DNA of 64,000 bases from an uncultured Candidatus Entotheonella sp. (lineage in GTDB: Bacteria > Tectomicrobia > Entotheonellia > Entotheonellales > Entotheonellaceae), in the NCBI GenBank assembly GCA_951828535.1, contig OX639990.1:173300-237299 (forward strand). The letters run 5' to 3'. The translations under genes were made by a program, and so were the position numbers. Below, piece by piece: positions 50,055 through 60,348 of this stretch. The number at the start of each line of letters is the position of its first letter. The stretch's first letter is position 1. The notes beneath the pieces were generated by a model. That model worked only from the letters and a program-made list of their open reading frames with translations. It did not search any database and had not been told where the DNA came from.

Positions 50055-51047
50055 TCAGTTTCCCAGCAGCATGTCCCTGAACGCCTGCCATTTGCCGGCG
50101 GTGAAGGTACGACCGCCGGCGGAGCGCACGTGTTCGTGCGGCGCGGCGCGGGAGTTGAGGGTAATGCCCCACAGACCTTCGATTTCGTTGGGCACCAGGG
50201 AGTAGCGGATATCGGTGATCATATTCTTGCCGGCCAGGGCCAGGTAGTCCCCCGAGAACCAGCGAAAACGCTCCACGTCCCGCGCCTGTTGGCTGTCGGG
50301 TTGCAGCCATGGCAGGTCACGGGCGATATCCAGCTTGGCGATGGCGTCGCCGGGATAGTGGCGGCTGCTGAGGCCCACCCGTACAGCATCGACGTAGAAC
50401 ATGCCTTCCGACTCGTAGATGATTTTCCACACCAGGAGATTGGCAAAGGTCGGCTTGGCCGAAAGTCGTTCCACAACATGTCCCCGCGTTGCTGCTACGC
50501 CATGCCCGATGGCAGCGGCGCGGTCTCGCTGCATGACGCCGAGCAACAGATAGGCCACGGCCCAGAGGAGGGCGCAGCGAGCCAGCACGGGTGACTTCCG
50601 CCAGATGGCAAACGTTACCAGGAAAAGGATTGGTACGGTGAACAGTGGATCGATGATGGAGATGTTGTTCCAGGCGACGCGCAGGTCCGAGAACGGCCAC
50701 AGGAGCTGCGTGCCGTAGCTGGTGCAGGCATCCAACAGGCCGTGGGTGGCGTAACCGGCGAGGCAAAACAGGTACGTGGTCCTGAAGCGCAGGGCGTTGC
50801 GGCCCACGAGAGGGTGCAGGACCAGGGCTGCGAGCAGGGCGCCGAACGGGATGAAAACCAGCGCGTGGGTGAACTGGCGATGGAATTGCAGCGACAGAAG
50901 CGGATCGGTGGCGGAGCTGATGAACACATCGGCGTCCGGTGCCAGGCCGGCTACCAGGCCGATGAAAGCAGCGCGGCGTGCCTGGGGCTGTTGGCTCACG
51001 GCCTGCGCGGCTGCAACACCCAGGACGCCCTGAGAGATTGGGTCCAT
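50055..51047 (-). CDS. YdjM/DUF457-type membrane-bound metal-dependent hydrolase
   Basis: A 330-residue membrane protein. The N terminus MDPISQGVLGVAAAQAV and HRQFTHALVFIPFGALLAAL with GYATHGLLDACTSYGTQLLWP match DUF457/YdjM proteins (similar to LexA-regulated, putative metal-dependent hydrolases). Several His/Asp near the membrane, DADVF, HRQFTH and HGLLDACT, could bind metal. Four or more transmembrane helices are followed by a soluble C-terminal domain of about 150 residues. It is the last gene of the leftward series, 6 bp after the CoA-transferase stop. Confidence 0.82.
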   Translation of the reverse strand: MDPISQGVLGVAAAQAVSQQPQARRAAFIGLVAGLAPDADVFISSATDPLLSLQFHRQFTHALVFIPFGALLAALVLHPLVGRNALRFRTTYLFCLAGYATHGLLDACTSYGTQLLWPFSDLRVAWNNISIIDPLFTVPILFLVTFAIWRKSPVLARCALLWAVAYLLLGVMQRDRAAAIGHGVAATRGHVVERLSAKPTFANLLVWKIIYESEGMFYVDAVRVGLSSRHYPGDAIAKLDIARDLPWLQPDSQQARDVERFRWFSGDYLALAGKNMITDIRYSLVPNEIEGLWGITLNSRAAPHEHVRSAGGRTFTAGKWQAFRDMLLGN

Positions 51048-51053
51048 GCTACC

Positions 51054-53582
51054 TCATGCTGCCGATTCAGGGCGCCAGACGTGCGGCGGGTGGGCGGTGC
51101 CGACGTGGCCCTGCTGCTCCAGGGCAGCGAGCTCGGCGGGCGAGTAGCCGAGCAGGTCGCAGTAGATGTCCCGGTTGTGCTCGCCCAGACGGACGGGTCC
51201 GGTGCGCAAGGCGTTCGGCGTGCGGGCCATGCGGAAGATCAGGCCGGGATAGAGATACGGGCGCTGCTCATCGCCCGTCGGCAGTTCCTCGAAAAATCCG
51301 CGTTCCGCGAGTTGGGAGTCATGCAGGACTTCGACGGCGTGGCGCACCGGCGCGGCACACACGCCGACGGCTTGCAAGGCGTGAAAGAGGTCCTCCTTGT
51401 CGCGCGTCGGGGTCAGCTCCGCCAGGGATTGGTCGAGTGCCTCGGCGTTCTGCAACCGCGCCGCGGCGTTGCAAAATCGGGGGTCGTTGATCAGGTTTGG
51501 CGCGTTCAGGACGTCGCAAAGGGCAGCGAATTCGGCATCCGTGCCAACATCGACGGCGATCCAGTTGTCGTCGCCTTGGCACGGATACACGTTGTGCGGG
51601 GCGTGCCGGCGATGCCGGTTGCCCTGCGACGGCGTGTCGCGGCCGTTCATGGTGTAGTCCATGATGAATTCGCCGAAAGTAGGCAAGAACCCTTCCGGCA
51701 GGGGCATTTCGATGAGTTGGCCCTCGCCGGTGCGGTCGCGGTGGCGCAGCGCCATCAGTACCGTGAGGGCGCCCTGAACGCCGGCAAGGCCATCGCTGGC
51801 CAGCGATTCGCTCAGCAGACCGGGGGGCTGGCCGGGGTAGCCGCGCAGATGGGTGTGGCCGATCATGGCCTCCACGTGCAGGCCGAAGGCGCGGTAGTTG
51901 CGGTACGGGCCATCGAGCGCGAAGGCCGGCATGCGCAGCATGATGAGGCGGGGGTTGACGCGGCGCAAGGTTTCCCAGTCGATACCGGCTTTGTCCATCG
52001 TTTGCGGGGCGTTGTTTTCGACCAATACGTCGCAATGCTTGACGAGGCGCAGCAGGGTTTCGTGCCCCTCAGGCGTCATGATGTCGCAGGTCATGGAGCG
52101 TTTGTTGCGGGCGTGCGAGTTGAAGGCGGCGTTGCGGTTCCAGGGGTCGCGCTGGGGATCGCTGTCGGCCAGGCGCGAGGGCACGCCTTGGTCAATGAGT
52201 TGGCGTGTCTGCTCGCGGGTCGGCACGCCCTCCATGCCGCGCGTGTAGGGTTGCGGCTTGTTCAGCGGCTCGACGCGCACGATGTCGGCGCCCCACTCGC
52301 CCAGTAGCTGGGTGACGTGAGGTCCAGCCCACACGACGGTGATTTCCGCCACTCGTAACCCTTCGAGTGGTAAGGGGAGCGGCGCGGCTGCGCCACGGGG
52401 TTTTGCCGGCCGGCTGGGGATTGCCGTGGACCACGCCGTGTCGCACTCGCCAGCGTGTTCGTCGAGCAGCGGGGCGCGCTGTTGTTGGCGGCGCGGCGAG
52501 CGGGTGAGGACAAACGGCCGGCCGGGATATTGCAGTGGTCCGGTTGCGGGATGATCGACAGTGTCCCAAACGCCGCGCGTTTGGAAATGCGGGTCTTGCA
52601 GCAGGTCCGCCACTGTGTTCACAGGTCCTGCCAGCAGTCCCGCAGCCTGCGCCGCGGCAACGGCCTCCCGTTTGCTCAGCGGTTCCAACCAAGCGGCGTA
52701 GGCGCTTTCGACCGCGTCGACCAACTCCTGCGGCTCGGTGCCCATGGGGGCGCCGATCTGGGGGTGATCGAGAAGGTCCTCACGGCCGATCAGCCGCAAC
52801 AGGCGCGGCAGGCGGTTCCAGGCACCCATGATGTTGACGTAGCCGTCTCGGCAAGGCCGCACGCCGGCGCCCATGCGCCAGACGGAGGGCCCACGGCCTA
52901 CGGACATGCCGGTATAGGACGCGATGGTCAGATTGGTGGATTGGCGGTCACGACAACCGGCTTGGCACTCGTATACCGAAACGTCGATCCAGTCGCCCGT
53001 GCCGCTTGCCTCAGCGCGGCGCAGTGCCATCAGGGTGGCTACCGCTGCCACCATGCCGGCGTGGTAGTGGGCGTAATGGCCAGCCAGCTTGAGCGGCTCG
53101 CGGTCCTCGTGGCCGTTGGTAATCAGGGGGCCGCCCATCGCTTGCAGGGTGAGTTCCGAGCCGCGGTAGTCGCGGTACGGCCCGGTTTGTCCGAACGGCG
53201 TGATGGACGTCAGTACCAGGGCCGGATTGGCTGTCTGCAGGGTTGGCCAGCCCCAGCCCCAGGTGTCGGCTGAGCCGGCGGGGTAATCCTCCAGCACGAT
53301 ATGCGCCCGCTCGGCAAGCCGTCGGATAGTCTCGGCGCCGTCTATGGATGCAGGATCGACGACGATGGACTTCTTGTTGCGATTCAGATGGAGGAACAGT
53401 CCGGAGCGTTCCGGGTGCGGCTCGTCGCCGGGAAACGGACCGAACGCCCGACTGTCATCGCCCCCTGGTGGCTCGAGCTTGGTGACGTCGGCACCCTGAT
53501 CGGCCAGCAATTTCGCGGCGTAGGGTCCCGCAACGCCTCGGGTGAGTTCAAGCACGCGCACGTTGTCAAGCGATCCGGCCAC
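51054..53582 (-). CDS. Tandem family III CoA-transferase (CaiB/BaiF), two-domain fusion
   Basis: An 842-residue protein made of two CaiB/BaiF modules. The first starts LDNVRVLELTRGVAGPYAAK and contains LHLNRNKKSIVVDPAS; the second starts LEGLRVAEITVVWAGPHVTQ near residue 400 and contains NSHARNKRSMTCDIMTPEG. Single-domain members (about 400 residues) form interlocked dimers, so this fusion may be a pseudo-dimer in one chain. The catalytic Asp near residue 169 of each module is not certain by eye: the first has HYHAGMVAAVATLMAL, the second LAGVQGALTVLMAL. The acyl donor and acceptor are unknown. It is preceded 60 bp upstream by the split TPP enzyme. Confidence 0.88.
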   Translation of the reverse strand: MAGSLDNVRVLELTRGVAGPYAAKLLADQGADVTKLEPPGGDDSRAFGPFPGDEPHPERSGLFLHLNRNKKSIVVDPASIDGAETIRRLAERAHIVLEDYPAGSADTWGWGWPTLQTANPALVLTSITPFGQTGPYRDYRGSELTLQAMGGPLITNGHEDREPLKLAGHYAHYHAGMVAAVATLMALRRAEASGTGDWIDVSVYECQAGCRDRQSTNLTIASYTGMSVGRGPSVWRMGAGVRPCRDGYVNIMGAWNRLPRLLRLIGREDLLDHPQIGAPMGTEPQELVDAVESAYAAWLEPLSKREAVAAAQAAGLLAGPVNTVADLLQDPHFQTRGVWDTVDHPATGPLQYPGRPFVLTRSPRRQQQRAPLLDEHAGECDTAWSTAIPSRPAKPRGAAAPLPLPLEGLRVAEITVVWAGPHVTQLLGEWGADIVRVEPLNKPQPYTRGMEGVPTREQTRQLIDQGVPSRLADSDPQRDPWNRNAAFNSHARNKRSMTCDIMTPEGHETLLRLVKHCDVLVENNAPQTMDKAGIDWETLRRVNPRLIMLRMPAFALDGPYRNYRAFGLHVEAMIGHTHLRGYPGQPPGLLSESLASDGLAGVQGALTVLMALRHRDRTGEGQLIEMPLPEGFLPTFGEFIMDYTMNGRDTPSQGNRHRRHAPHNVYPCQGDDNWIAVDVGTDAEFAALCDVLNAPNLINDPRFCNAAARLQNAEALDQSLAELTPTRDKEDLFHALQAVGVCAAPVRHAVEVLHDSQLAERGFFEELPTGDEQRPYLYPGLIFRMARTPNALRTGPVRLGEHNRDIYCDLLGYSPAELAALEQQGHVGTAHPPHVWRPESAA

Positions 53583-53642
53583 GGGTTGTCCTTTCGATTC
53601 GGACGCGGGGGAGGGAGCGTCTCGAGGGCTGGCTGCTGCTGG

Positions 53643-54218
53643 TCAGGTCGTTACACCCAGGGCTTTCATCAGTTGCGCGGCGCGCTGCGGCAGCGGCTGG
53701 CGGGACGGCGGCGGCAAGGGAATTTCGTCTGCCACGACCCTCAGGTTGACGAAGATGGGGCCTTGGCCGCTCAGAATGTCGGGCAGGGCGGCAGTAAAGG
53801 CGTCGAGCTCGTGGAAGTCATACGACTTGGCGATGCCGGCGGCGCGCGCCATGCCGGCGAAATCGAGGTTGGCGGGTCCGGGGATGGGCTGTCCACCGGT
53901 GACCTCGTAGGTGCCGTTGTGCAGCACCATAAGGATGAGATTCGGCGGCGCCTGCTGCGCGATGGTGACCAGCTGGCCGAGGTTCATCAGCATGCTGCCG
54001 TCGCCGTTGAGGACAATGACCCGGCGCTCGGGTTGCGCCAGCGCCAGGCCGAGGCCGATGTCCGAGGCGTGTCCCATACCGGTGCCGATAGTGCTGAAAT
54101 CAAGCTGATGGTCCGAAAACGCTGCCCACTGTCTGACCGCCATCATGGCGGTGAGGACAATTTCGTCGGTGCGCAGGGCGGCCAGGTGCTTCAGGGCTTG
54201 CGAGCGGGGTATCATCAA
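53643..54218 (-). CDS. TPP-binding decarboxylase, beta (pyrophosphate-binding) subunit, ComE-like
   Basis: A 191-residue C-terminal half of a thiamine-diphosphate enzyme. The motif VLNGDGSMLMNLGQLVTIAQ with following HNGTYEVTGG is the TPP/Mg binding GDG-N signature. It resembles the beta subunit of sulfopyruvate decarboxylase and phosphonopyruvate-decarboxylase-type enzymes. The partner alpha subunit is encoded directly upstream (26 bp). It would act on a 2-oxo acid; the substrate cannot be read from the sequence. Confidence 0.85.
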   Translation of the reverse strand: MMIPRSQALKHLAALRTDEIVLTAMMAVRQWAAFSDHQLDFSTIGTGMGHASDIGLGLALAQPERRVIVLNGDGSMLMNLGQLVTIAQQAPPNLILMVLHNGTYEVTGGQPIPGPANLDFAGMARAAGIAKSYDFHELDAFTAALPDILSGQGPIFVNLRVVADEIPLPPPSRQPLPQRAAQLMKALGVTT

Positions 54219-54244
54219 AGCCTTCCTTCTTCAGTATCGGCTCG

Positions 54245-54739
54245 TTACGCGTCGTATTCGCGGCCAATGAGAACCGCCACCGGCCGGCTCGTGTCGCGGC
54301 TTTCCTTGAAGGCGCCGGCGATCTTGGGCACGTCGTCGTCGGTGTCGAGCAGGTAATGGACGATGCCCCAGGCGTCGAGAATCGGCTCGGTGAAGGTGGC
54401 GGCGGAATCGACCGGACCCTGCTGGCTGACCATCTCGTGGTAGCCCCGGTACCCGACCATCAGCAACAGCGGCATCTGCGGGTTGAGGATGTTGCCGCGC
54501 AGCACGTCGCCGGACTCGAACAGACCGGTATTCTGGATCAGCACCACCGGCGTCTTGCCCCCCAGGTGCAGCCCGGCGGCGATGCCGAAGGCTTCACCCT
54601 CGCGGCAAACCGGCACCAGGTGCAGCGGCGAGGCGCTCAGGGCGTCGTACATGTAGTGCGACTCGCTGTCCGGCAGCCACACGACGTGTGTAACGCCGCA
54701 GTTCTGCATGGCCTCGACGACGAGATGGGACCTTGCCAT
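54245..54739 (-). CDS. TPP-binding decarboxylase, alpha (PYR) subunit, ComD-like
   Basis: A 164-residue N-terminal half of a thiamine-diphosphate enzyme (PYR domain): VTHVVWLPDSESHYMYDAL, then VPVCREGEAFGIAAGLHLGG with the catalytic activating Glu in CREGEA. This fits sulfopyruvate decarboxylase alpha-type proteins. Together with the following beta gene it forms a split two-subunit enzyme. No comABC or sulfonate genes are nearby. It may generate an aldehyde or CoA-linked product used by the tandem CoA-transferase, an inference. Confidence 0.85.
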   Translation of the reverse strand: MARSHLVVEAMQNCGVTHVVWLPDSESHYMYDALSASPLHLVPVCREGEAFGIAAGLHLGGKTPVVLIQNTGLFESGDVLRGNILNPQMPLLLMVGYRGYHEMVSQQGPVDSAATFTEPILDAWGIVHYLLDTDDDVPKIAGAFKESRDTSRPVAVLIGREYDA

Positions 54740-54786
54740 AGCGATGACTCTCCTTCCAGAAAGGGCGTTACGGGCCGCAGCCCCGG

Positions 54787-55895
54787 TTAACGGCGCTCTT
54801 CTCGCGGCTTGGCGAACGGGTCCGAAAATTTTGGGTCGGTGATAAACGCCGGGTCGGTCAAGGTGTGCAGGAACGCCTCGATGGCGTCCCGTCGCCTGGC
54901 GGTCAGGTTCACGCCCTTTTCCGGCAGGAAGGAACCGAGGTTTTTGTGCGACTGGATGCCGGAGCTGTAATGCTTCAGCACGTCCTGCAGGGTGGCAAAC
55001 CGGCCGTCGTGCATGTACGGCCCGGTAAGCGCCACGTTGCGCAAGGACGGCGGCTTGAAGAGCCCATGGTCGAAACCGTCCCCGGTGATCAACCCGACGC
55101 CCTTGTCAGCGTAAACCACGTCGAGCCCATTGTTGCTCGGGAAAATCAGGATCTGCGTATTGCTCAGATGGCAACGCGCACAGCGAAGCGATGAACTCTC
55201 GAACAGTTGCATCCCGAAGTATTCCTGCCCCGTGAAATTACGGAACCCCGTGGCGATGCCCTCGTCGTACTTGGATTGATAGGACACCATGGCGCGTATG
55301 AATTGCGCCATCGCCTTGGCGATACGTTCGGGGGTGACCTCTGGGCCGCCGAACGCCTTGGCGAACAGCGGTGGGTAGAAGGGCGTGGCGGCCAGCTCGG
55401 CTACGACTTGCTCGAGCGTGCTGCCCATCTCGATGGGGCTCTGAATGGGCATCAGGATGAGCTCTTCCAGCGTGCTGACGCGTGCGTCCCAGAAGAACTG
55501 GTCAGCCTGGAAGAAGCGCCCGTTGGCCAGTCCCATGGCGTTGCGCGGCGTCTTGACGCCGGCAAAGCCGATGCTGAACTGCTCCGGGTCGGAAAAGGCG
55601 TATTCCTGAAAATGGCATGAGGCGCAGGCGGTGTTGTTGGTGACCGACAGGCGTTTGTCGTAAAACAGCACGCGCCCCAGCGTGGCGCCGTGGTCGGTGA
55701 CCGGGTTGTCCTTGGGGATATTGGTTCGAATGACGGCCAGGTGTGGGGGCAGGGGAGGGTTGGCATAAGCGTAAGGCGTGTCCGGCAGGTTGGGAACACG
55801 GCTTGGCGCGTCCTGCGCATGCGCTGCGGCCAGCAGGGCCAGGAGGCTAAGCGCCGCGGCCAGAACGAGGCGTCCAAGACGATACGGGTTTCTGA

Positions 55896-55899
<4 letters not shown>
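54787..55899 (-). CDS. Di-heme cytochrome c peroxidase (MauG/CcpA family)
   Basis: A 370-residue periplasmic protein: the N-terminal signal [19 protein letters not shown] is cleaved near residue 29. Two heme motifs, CASCH (92-96) and CARCH (240-244), and the [20 protein letters not shown] and [19 protein letters not shown] segments are typical of the di-heme peroxidase family including MauG. The role may be peroxide reduction or protein modification. Its ATG overlaps the hisF stop by 4 bp (ATGA), so it is cotranscribed with histidine genes, an unusual arrangement. Confidence 0.9.
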
Positions 55900-56693
<794 letters not shown>

Positions 56694-56707
56694 CGCCGGT
56701 CGCGTTC

Positions 56708-57397
56708 CTATAGCAATTGGGCGAAGTTGCGCAGGATGCGCAGACCCCACGTCTGGCTCTTTTCGGGGTGGAACTGTGTGGCGTACAGATTATCACGCCA
56801 CAGCACCGAGGCAAACTCGACCCCGTAATCCGTGGAGGCGACCACCACCGCGGGCTCAGTCGGGATGGCGTAGTAGGAGTGCACGAAGTAGGTATAAACG
56901 CGCTCGGGCAGGCCGTTCAGAAGCGGGCAGGGGCGGTGCAGGTGGAGCTGGTTCCAGCCCATGTGCGGCACTTTAAGGCGCTGGCGCGCGGCGCTTGGCG
57001 CGGTGGGCGCTAGCCGCGGCGTTTGAGGCTGAGTGGTGCTGTCGCACGGCGAACTGTGAGGTGCCGGCTGTGGGAAACGGCGCACTTGACCCGCCACGAT
57101 GTCCAGGCCCGGCGTGGTGCCGAACTCTTCGCTCTCGGACAACAGCGCCTGCATGCCAACGCAGATGGCCAGCACCGGCTTGCCGTCGCGGATGACTTGG
57201 TGCAGCGCTTCGTCCAGACCGCGGGCGGCGAGGTTCTGCATGCAGTCGCGAAAGGCGCCAACGCCGGGAAAGACGACGCCGTCAGCCTTGGCAATCGTCT
57301 CCGGGTCGCCGCTCACCTGGGCGGCAGCACCGATTTGGCGGAAGCCGTTTTGTACGCTTCTCAGGTTTCCCCTACCGTAGTCCACAATGGCCAGCAT
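56708..57397 (-). CDS. hisH: Imidazole glycerol phosphate synthase glutaminase subunit, with insert
   Basis: A 229-residue class I glutamine amidotransferase. The nucleophile Cys79 lies in [11 protein letters not shown] and the His-Glu pair in [12 protein letters not shown]. Residues about 111-139 between GQVRRFP and [10 protein letters not shown] form an insertion rich in Pro, Ala, Ser and Thr that normal HisH (about 200 residues) lacks; it should loop out at the surface. ATG 57397 is used, giving [11 protein letters not shown]. It lies 12 bp after hisB. Confidence 0.93.
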   Translation of the reverse strand: MLAIVDYGRGNLRSVQNGFRQIGAAAQVSGDPETIAKADGVVFPGVGAFRDCMQNLAARGLDEALHQVIRDGKPVLAICVGMQALLSESEEFGTTPGLDIVAGQVRRFPQPAPHSSPCDSTTQPQTPRLAPTAPSAARQRLKVPHMGWNQLHLHRPCPLLNGLPERVYTYFVHSYYAIPTEPAVVVASTDYGVEFASVLWRDNLYATQFHPEKSQTWGLRILRNFAQLL

Positions 57398-57409
57398 GCG
57401 CAATTCCCG

Positions 57410-57997
57410 TTAGAAGGCATCCTTGGTTGTCAGCAGCCCGGCGAGGCGGGTGTCAAGCGTCGTCGCCTCATCGGCGGCGCGGCTGAAGGCTTTGAATATG
57501 GCTTCGGCGATGTGGTGGCGGTTGCGGCCGTATTGCAGGTTACAGTGCAGCGTGGCGCGGCTGTGGCTGGCAAAACCCAGGAAAAACGTTTCGACCAGCT
57601 CGACGTCGAAAGTGCCGATGCGTCCTGGAGGGATGTCGACGTTGTAGACCAGGTAAGGCCGGTCGCAGAAGTCGACCACGACGCTCGCCAGGGTTTCTTC
57701 CAGCGGCACGCTTGCCGAGGCGTAGCGCCGCAGGCCCTGCTTGCTTCCCATGGCTTGATGAAAGGCCTGACCGAGGCAGATGCCCACGTCTTCGACCGTG
57801 TGATGGTAATCGACGTCGAGATCGCCGGAGGCGGAGGCCTCCAGGTCGAAAAAGCCGTGCCGGGCCACCATGCTCAGCATATGATCGAGGAAGGGGATGC
57901 CGGTTTGCACGGTGTAGACCCCGCTGCCGTCGAGGTCGAGTGATACCTGAATATCCGTTTCGGCGGTTCGGCGATGGATGGTGCTTTGGCGTTCCAT
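57410..57997 (-). CDS. hisB: Imidazoleglycerol-phosphate dehydratase
   Basis: A 195-residue monofunctional IGPD that dehydrates IGP in histidine synthesis. The metal-binding repeats FLDHMLSMVARHGFFDL, DYHHTVEDVGICLGQAF and GRNRHHIAEAIFKAFSRA are complete. The phosphatase domain of the enterobacterial fusion is absent. It is the first gene of the his group in transcription order; hisA, usually between hisH and hisF, is absent. The 84-bp gap to prmC has no obvious signal. Confidence 0.97.
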   Translation of the reverse strand: MERQSTIHRRTAETDIQVSLDLDGSGVYTVQTGIPFLDHMLSMVARHGFFDLEASASGDLDVDYHHTVEDVGICLGQAFHQAMGSKQGLRRYASASVPLEETLASVVVDFCDRPYLVYNVDIPPGRIGTFDVELVETFFLGFASHSRATLHCNLQYGRNRHHIAEAIFKAFSRAADEATTLDTRLAGLLTTKDAF

Positions 57998-58081
57998 ACG
58001 GACGGCTCCTTGTCAACACGAATGCGTCATGGACAAAATTTAATGCTTGTGCGCGTGTTCCTGTCATTGACGATTCAAAGG

Positions 58082-58960
58082 CTACGGCATACGGGCCCAC
58101 ACCACGCGTTCGATCCCGGCGAAATCCCGATGCACCCCGGTGGCCTCAAATCGCGCCGTCTGCCGCGCAAGGGCTTGCGCGGCGCTGGCCTGCTGCCAGC
58201 CGACCTCCAGAAGCAGCATACCCTGGGATGCGAGCACGTCCGGTGCCGTGGCGATCAAGCGGCGAATCACGTCCAGGCCGTCCGTACCGCCCAGTAACGC
58301 GGTGACGGGTTCATGGTCCTTGACGTGCGTCGGCAATGCTTGCCACTCGGCTGCGGTGACGTAAGGCAGGTTGGCCACGCACACGGCAAAGCCTGACGGA
58401 TTGGGGAGCAGCGGCTCCAACAGATCCCCGCATAGCCCGAACCACCGGTCGGCGACGCCCAGTTGCCGTGCGTTGCGCCTTGCGACCTTCAGGGCCGCCA
58501 AGCTGGAATCAATGGCGCCAACGCGGCATTCCGGCAGTTCGTGCAACAGGCTGATTCCCAGATTGCCGCTGCCGGCGCCCACGTCCAAGCATCGCAGGTC
58601 GGATTCTCCATGCCGCTTCGCCCACTGTCTTGCCCAGCGCACCCCGTGCTCGACCAGCAACTCACTCTCCGGCCGCGGAATGAGAACCTGAGGGTTCACC
58701 TCAAAGCTTAGAGAGCGGAATTCCTGCTTGCCCGTGATGTACTGTGCCGGCTCGCCCTGCATCCGGCGACAGAGATGGGCCTGATAGGCGTGATGCTGCG
58801 CGTCACTGAGGGGGCGATGGGCGTCAATATAGAGATTCAGGCGCGGCAGCGTCAAGACATCGGCGAGGAGGACTTCGGCGTCGGCCAACGGTTCATCAAC
58901 CTGGCGTCGTTCCAGACATCGCGCGGCGCGCTGCAACGCCGTGCGGAGCGCCAAACTCAT
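58082..58960 (-). CDS. prmC: Release factor glutamine N5-methyltransferase
   Basis: A 292-residue class I methyltransferase that methylates the GGQ glutamine of release factors. SAM motif I is [20 protein letters not shown] and the active-site motif is ANLPYV, in place of the common NPPY. The N-terminal helical domain ([16 protein letters not shown]) is normal. Its ATG overlaps the prfA stop by 4 bp, as expected for a functional pair. Confidence 0.95.
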   Translation of the reverse strand: MSLALRTALQRAARCLERRQVDEPLADAEVLLADVLTLPRLNLYIDAHRPLSDAQHHAYQAHLCRRMQGEPAQYITGKQEFRSLSFEVNPQVLIPRPESELLVEHGVRWARQWAKRHGESDLRCLDVGAGSGNLGISLLHELPECRVGAIDSSLAALKVARRNARQLGVADRWFGLCGDLLEPLLPNPSGFAVCVANLPYVTAAEWQALPTHVKDHEPVTALLGGTDGLDVIRRLIATAPDVLASQGMLLLEVGWQQASAAQALARQTARFEATGVHRDFAGIERVVWARMP

Positions 58961-60045
58961 GACGCCACGGCTTCCAGCTTGGCCGCGCGGTCGGCAAGCG
59001 ACAGGGCCTCGACCAGTTCGCCGAGATTCCCTTCCATCACCTGCTCCAGCTTGTAGAGGGTGAGATGGATGCGATGATCGGTAATGCGGCTCTGCGGGAA
59101 GTTGTAGGTGCGGATGCGCTCGCTGCGGTCACCGCTGCCGATTTGTGCGCGGCGCTGTTCGGACAGTTGCGCCTGGCGTTGGCTCTCAAGGACATCGAGC
59201 AGGCGGGCGCGCAGCACTTTGAGAGCCTTGGCGCGATTCTTGTGTTGGGATTTTTCGTCCTGGCAGGTCACCACGATGCGCAGGTCCTTGCGGTCTTTCG
59301 GCTCGTACGTCACCCGCACGGCGGAATCGGTGGTGTTGACGCTTTGACCGCCGGGGCCGGACGAGCGAAACACGTCGATGCGCAGGTCAGCCGGGTCGAT
59401 GTCGATATCCACCTCCTCAGCCTCCGGCAGGATGGCGACCGTGACCGCTGAGGTGTGGATGCGGCCCTGCGTTTCCGTGGCTGGCACGCGCTGCACGCGG
59501 TGGGTGCCGCTCTCCCATTTCAGCTTGCTGTACACCTGTTGGCCGTCGACCGAGGCGACGATTTCCTTCATACCGCCGGTTTCGGTGGGGTTGACGCTCA
59601 GTACCTCAACCCGCCAGCGCTGCGATTCGGCATAGCGGCCGTACATGCGGAACAGATCGCCGGCGAACAGCGCGGCTTCATCGCCGCCGGTGCCGGCCCG
59701 TATCTCCATGATCACGCTGCGGTCGTCGTGTGGATCGCGCGGCAGTAACAAAAGACGCAAGGCCTCTTCCAGCGTTTCCAAACGGGTCTTCAGAATGTCG
59801 ATTTCATCACGGATGGAACCGGTAAGATCGCCCTCCGGGTCTTCACTTGCCAGGAGTTCCTGGTATTCCTGCAAGTCCTGTTGGGCGGTCTGATAGGTCT
59901 GATAGGCAGCCACGGCAGGCCGTAACTCGGCTTGCTCCTTGGCGTAATCGCGCAGCTTTTCCGAGTCGGCAAGGACCGCCGGATCGCTCAGAAAGCCGCT
60001 CAACTCCTCGTGCCGTTGGACAATGGATTCCAATTTCTCGAACAT
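58957..60045 (-). CDS. prfA: Peptide chain release factor 1
   Basis: A 362-residue class I release factor that recognises UAA and UAG stop codons. The GGQ motif in [21 protein letters not shown] and the region [20 protein letters not shown] are normal. RF1 does not compete with Sec insertion at UGA. It is located between rpmE and prmC, a common gene order. Confidence 0.97.
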   Translation of the reverse strand: MFEKLESIVQRHEELSGFLSDPAVLADSEKLRDYAKEQAELRPAVAAYQTYQTAQQDLQEYQELLASEDPEGDLTGSIRDEIDILKTRLETLEEALRLLLLPRDPHDDRSVIMEIRAGTGGDEAALFAGDLFRMYGRYAESQRWRVEVLSVNPTETGGMKEIVASVDGQQVYSKLKWESGTHRVQRVPATETQGRIHTSAVTVAILPEAEEVDIDIDPADLRIDVFRSSGPGGQSVNTTDSAVRVTYEPKDRKDLRIVVTCQDEKSQHKNRAKALKVLRARLLDVLESQRQAQLSEQRRAQIGSGDRSERIRTYNFPQSRITDHRIHLTLYKLEQVMEGNLGELVEALSLADRAAKLEAVAS

Positions 60046-60068
60046 AGGTCGATCCGTCCTGCGTCTGC

Positions 60069-60278
60069 TTATTCGATCGGCTTTCGACCGTATTTGCGCT
60101 GGAATTTCTCAACCCGGCCGGCCGTATCAACCAAACGCTGCCGTCCGGTAAAGAACGGGTGGCATTTGGAGCAGATGGCCACGCGCAGATCGGGAACGGT
60201 GGAGCGCGTCGCATAGGTGTTGCCGCAGGCGCAAGAAATCGTCGTTTCAATGAATTTGGGGTGAATGTCCGGTCTCAT
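60069..60278 (-). CDS. rpmE: 50S ribosomal protein L31 (zinc-binding type)
   Basis: A 69-residue protein starting [23 protein letters not shown] 60278, with AGGAGAAAAAC upstream. The Cys set (CACG near residues 16-19 and CSKCHPF) is the C+ zinc form (RpmE). It lies between rho and prfA. Confidence 0.96.
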   Translation of the reverse strand: MRPDIHPKFIETTISCACGNTYATRSTVPDLRVAICSKCHPFFTGRQRLVDTAGRVEKFQRKYGRKPIE

Positions 60279-60348
60279 GTTTTTCTCCTGGGATTGGATA
60301 TCCAAGGCCGAGTGACATTGGCAAGAGGGAAGGCGTCAGCAGGCTTTC

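Noticed and set aside
50742-52307. Long plus-strand ORF of 521 codons
   Set aside because: It is antisense to the tandem CoA-transferase and the DUF457 gene, with no domain signature.
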